A DNA stretch of 16,143 nucleotides from an uncultured Pseudomonadota bacterium (GTDB lineage: Bacteria; Myxococcota_A; UBA9042; CAIXZC01), in NCBI GenBank assembly GCA_937884235.1, contig CALGBT010000657.1:1-16143 (forward strand). The letters run 5' to 3'. The notes below the pieces were generated by a model. It saw only the letters and a program-made list of their open reading frames with translations. It did no database searches and was not told where the DNA came from. The position numbers and the translations under genes were made by a program. The first letter of the stretch is position 1. Each line of letters begins with the position of its first letter. Shown here piece after piece: positions 14,218-16,143 of the stretch.

Positions 14218-15561
14218 CTACCAGTACTGTTCCTGGTCCGGGCCTGTAGTGAACCGCCACTCCCAAAGCTGGTCTTGATTCTTCCACTTGCCGGTGAGGC
14301 GGACAGTGTACTCGGTGAACCCGAGGAGCGGGTTGTGTGCGTACAGTGCCACGGTTTGCGAGAGAAATCCGGCCGGGTCCGTTGCCGGGTCTACGTACAT
14401 ATGAGCCACCTGGTTGCCATCCGAGTCGAGGAGCAGATGCTCGGAAATGGAGATACTCCCTCCCCCTGACGGAACCGTAAGGGTGATGATCGGGCCGCTG
14501 GGGTAGACCTGTCCCGGTGCCATGGGCGGCTGGGGAGATTCGTAGCCGCCCCAGCCAGGAACTACGTCGGTCTGACCATCATAGGGGTAGGCCACCGCGT
14601 GGTCGATGGTGACCGAGTGCCTGGAGAAATCCATCACGTCTGTCCCCCCCGACCATTGAAAACAACCACCGGTTGTGGTTCCAAAACCCATCTCAAAGGC
14701 ATCGGGATGAACGAAGGGGATACGGTGGTAAAGGGTGGCAACCCAGCCATCAATGGCAGCAATGGCATTGCCGTTGAAAGCCATGACCTCCCAGGCGGGA
14801 TAGCCCTGGAAACCGTACTTGACCATCCTGTCAGCAAAGCTGTTCCCGGAGAAGCCTTCCTTCCAGGCCGCGTTCTCATTATGCGGACTCAAGTTTGAAT
14901 CCAGATACTTGGAACAGTGGAACTCGAAATATTCGGCATGGGCCTGGGCCGCCAGATTGATGGTCTCAACCTCCACGAGAAGGGGCAGGTCAAGAGCTTG
15001 CCGCAGCTCATTGGCGTAATGAACAGCAACGATCTGCGCCTCGGTGGCCGAGGGCGGATAGTCTGATGGCAGGATTCCAACGTCAACGGCGGGGGAAACA
15101 TCGCCCCCCTCATCGTCGCCCGAAATATCCTCCTCTCCTACCGGGGGGTCATATGCCTTAAGGAACTCGGCCTTCCAGATGCCGGAAACCGAACAACAAC
15201 CATTGGCCGCGACGAAGTCATAGGTACCGGTTGCCATGAAATCGGTTTCAAAACTCCCCTGCAGAGCCAGGGACCCGCCGCCGCTCTCCAGAGTACCCGA
15301 GAAGCTACCACCAAAAATCGGCATGGAAACCGAAGGGTCCACAAAGATGAATTCTGAGTAGCAACCGTCTTCGCCATTACAAGAGACACTGGATGGGCGG
15401 AGGTCAAAAACGACTGAGTCCTTCACTTGAAAAGAGAGATGTGCCCCTCCCCAAAAACCCTCGGCAGGACCAGCGGCAGACCCACAGCCAGCGGCAAGAG
15501 ACAGAAGCGCGGGAACAACGAGGGTGAGCGCGAGACGGAGCAGAACGGATGGGGTGCGCAT
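14218..15561 (-). CDS. CAP-domain (SCP/PR-1-like) lipoprotein with C-terminal Ig-like domain
   Basis: 447 aa from ATG 15561, which has AAGGAGG with 5 nt to the start; an in-frame GTG at 15567 would overlap that site and is rejected. A lipoprotein signal peptide ends at lipobox LAAG-C26. Residues ~35-135 form a beta-rich domain with several cysteines (C61, C67, C122, C123) that I do not recognise. An acidic linker spans ~139-160. The CAP domain spans ~172-312 and keeps the four cavity residues typical of the family: H227 (PHNEN), E258 (AWEVMA), H279 (LYHR) and E290 (FEMGFG). After AYPYDGQTDV, residues ~325-447 resemble an SbsA-type bacterial Ig-like domain. Bacterial CAP proteins are secreted, with ligand-binding or proteolytic roles proposed; the role here is unknown. 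It is predicted to be surface-anchored. Its stop lies 2 bp from the convergent activase gene's stop, with no visible terminator between. Confidence 0.88.
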   Translation of the reverse strand: MRTPSVLLRLALTLVVPALLSLAAGCGSAAGPAEGFWGGAHLSFQVKDSVVFDLRPSSVSCNGEDGCYSEFIFVDPSVSMPIFGGSFSGTLESGGGSLALQGSFETDFMATGTYDFVAANGCCSVSGIWKAEFLKAYDPPVGEEDISGDDEGGDVSPAVDVGILPSDYPPSATEAQIVAVHYANELRQALDLPLLVEVETINLAAQAHAEYFEFHCSKYLDSNLSPHNENAAWKEGFSGNSFADRMVKYGFQGYPAWEVMAFNGNAIAAIDGWVATLYHRIPFVHPDAFEMGFGTTTGGCFQWSGGTDVMDFSRHSVTIDHAVAYPYDGQTDVVPGWGGYESPQPPMAPGQVYPSGPIITLTVPSGGGSISISEHLLLDSDGNQVAHMYVDPATDPAGFLSQTVALYAHNPLLGFTEYTVRLTGKWKNQDQLWEWRFTTGPDQEQYW

Positions 15562-15581
15562 GACCACCTCCTTCGCGGTGC

Positions 15582-15610
15582 AGCTTAGTTAAAAGCCAGC
15601 GCAGTGTCAA
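15582..15610 (-). promoter_or_regulatory. Promoter of the CAP lipoprotein gene
   Basis: On the minus strand there is a perfect TTGACA (15610-15605), a 17-bp spacer and TAAGCT (15587-15582, 3/6 match). The start would lie near 15576, so the leader is short and carries the AAGGAGG ribosome site. Confidence 0.45.
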
Positions 15611-15642
15611 AATCTATGGATACAACTGCATTGCCCTTTTCC

Positions 15643-15672
15643 TTGACGCTGCTTTCCGGGCTCTGCTACAAC
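15643..15672 (+). promoter_or_regulatory. Promoter of the GYF_2-domain protein gene
   Basis: TTGACG (15643-15648, 5/6), an 18-bp spacer and TACAAC (15667-15672, 4/6), preceded by an extended -10 TG at 15664-15665. The start would lie near 15679. It is back-to-back with the CAP gene promoter and does not overlap it. Confidence 0.5.
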
Positions 15673-15693
15673 TGACAGCAAGGTGCAGGTGAA

Positions 15694-16143
15694 ATGATGG
15701 CTATTGGACTTCCTCCGAAGTTCGTACGAACGACCCGGTGGGCATACCTTCAGGATGGAATCGAGGTCGGCCCGTATGATGCCAGTGAGATCGTACAGTT
15801 GCTGCAGGCTCGAGAGATTGCGCCGGACACGACTCTGGTTGAGTTGAACACCCGCCGGACGTCTCTGGTTAGCGAGGTTGGCCCCTTTGCCCGCATCATC
15901 GTCGACATCGTCCATGAAACCCGGCGCCAGAAAGCCGACCAGGACTTCGCCGCCTCAACTCGTGAAGTCGCCAGTGGTGGCGGCAGACGTGTGCTCCTGG
16001 TGACCATTCTGGTCCTGGTTGCCATCGGCGTCGGCGGCACCGCCCTCTTCATCTACAATCCTTTTGCCCAGAAACCCGCGGCCGATAGTCCTCCCCAGGC
16101 AGACGCCAACAAGGCGGCTCAACCACCCCCCCCCCCCCCCCCC
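15694..16143 (+). CDS. GYF_2-domain single-TM protein (3' end cut by window edge)
   Basis: 150 codons are visible, with no stop before the edge. Residues ~15-70 (RWAYLQDGIEVGPYDASEI...EIAPDTTLV) fit the bacterial GYF_2 / DUF4339 pattern W-x-Y-x4-G-x3-GP with an L-x-x-x-x-I-x-P-D-T-x-V tail. This small domain is thought to bind proline-rich peptides. A membrane segment spans ~99-121 behind RR, so the GYF part is predicted cytoplasmic and the rest external. The outer part begins with a Pro/Ala/Gln-rich linker that enters seven prolines, six of them coded by the 18-C run. Start choice: two adjacent ATGs (15694, 15697). AAGGTG lies 8 nt before the first and AGGTG 5 nt before the second, so both are possible. 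The function is unknown, and the rest of the protein may carry an additional domain. Confidence 0.75.
   Translation, partial: MMAIGLPPKFVRTTRWAYLQDGIEVGPYDASEIVQLLQAREIAPDTTLVELNTRRTSLVSEVGPFARIIVDIVHETRRQKADQDFAASTREVASGGGRRVLLVTILVLVAIGVGGTALFIYNPFAQKPAADSPPQADANKAAQPPPPPPP
16126..16143 (+). repeat. Poly-C homopolymer tract (18 C) at the window end
   Basis: Eighteen consecutive C residues form the end of the window and encode six in-frame CCC proline codons. The true length is unknown because the window stops inside the run. It could be a slippage-prone coding tract or a sequencing/assembly end artefact. Confidence 0.8.

Overview
The window is a gene-dense, GC-rich bacterial chromosome segment with seven complete or nearly complete protein-coding genes plus one cut by the right edge. 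There is no rRNA, tRNA, CRISPR array or insertion sequence. Two signal-peptide lipoproteins and an O-antigen-ligase-like membrane protein point to a Gram-negative envelope. The giant 2-hydroxyacyl-CoA-dehydratase-activase-type iron-sulfur protein points to an anaerobic or facultatively anaerobic lifestyle. Housekeeping genes (secA, rpsT) among lineage-type lipoproteins suggest a native chromosome rather than an island. A Myxococcota/Desulfobacterota-like (old deltaproteobacterial) lineage is my guess at low confidence.

Layout. Positions 1-5205 (minus strand) form a likely two-gene operon: a 13-TM O-antigen ligase/polymerase-like protein with a TPR tail, then secA 13 nt downstream, cut by the left edge just before its C-terminal metal-binding tail. 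A 159-bp gap between the start codons carries a promoter for that operon and a weaker candidate facing right. Positions 5365-9634 (plus) hold a second probable two-gene unit: a lipoprotein of peptidase family M49 (pentapeptide HEISH type), then a 7-TM protein whose outer domain carries HELAH plus a downstream glutamate (peptidase MA-like). The end of that gene overlaps, tail to tail, the 3' end of rpsT (30S protein S20), which lies on the minus strand.

Divergent from rpsT, at 10010-14215, is a 1401-residue protein. It has two tandem BadF/HgdC-type ASKHA ATPase domains, a cysteine-rich middle (DUF2229/COG3580 type) and a C-terminal HgdB/COG3581-like half. Its promoter (perfect TATAAT) is covered by a 12+12 bp perfect inverted repeat, which looks like a TetR-type operator. 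Its stop codon lies 2 bp from that of a convergent CAP-domain (SCP/PR-1) lipoprotein gene. Divergent from the CAP gene is the start of a GYF_2-domain, single-TM protein that runs into an 18-C tract at the window edge.

How they work together: secA, the ligase-like protein, the two metallopeptidases and the CAP lipoprotein all concern the envelope or export. The activase-like protein is a separate, tightly controlled redox function. The most unusual items are this single-chain activase with its operator-covered promoter, and the paired zinc-peptidase operon.
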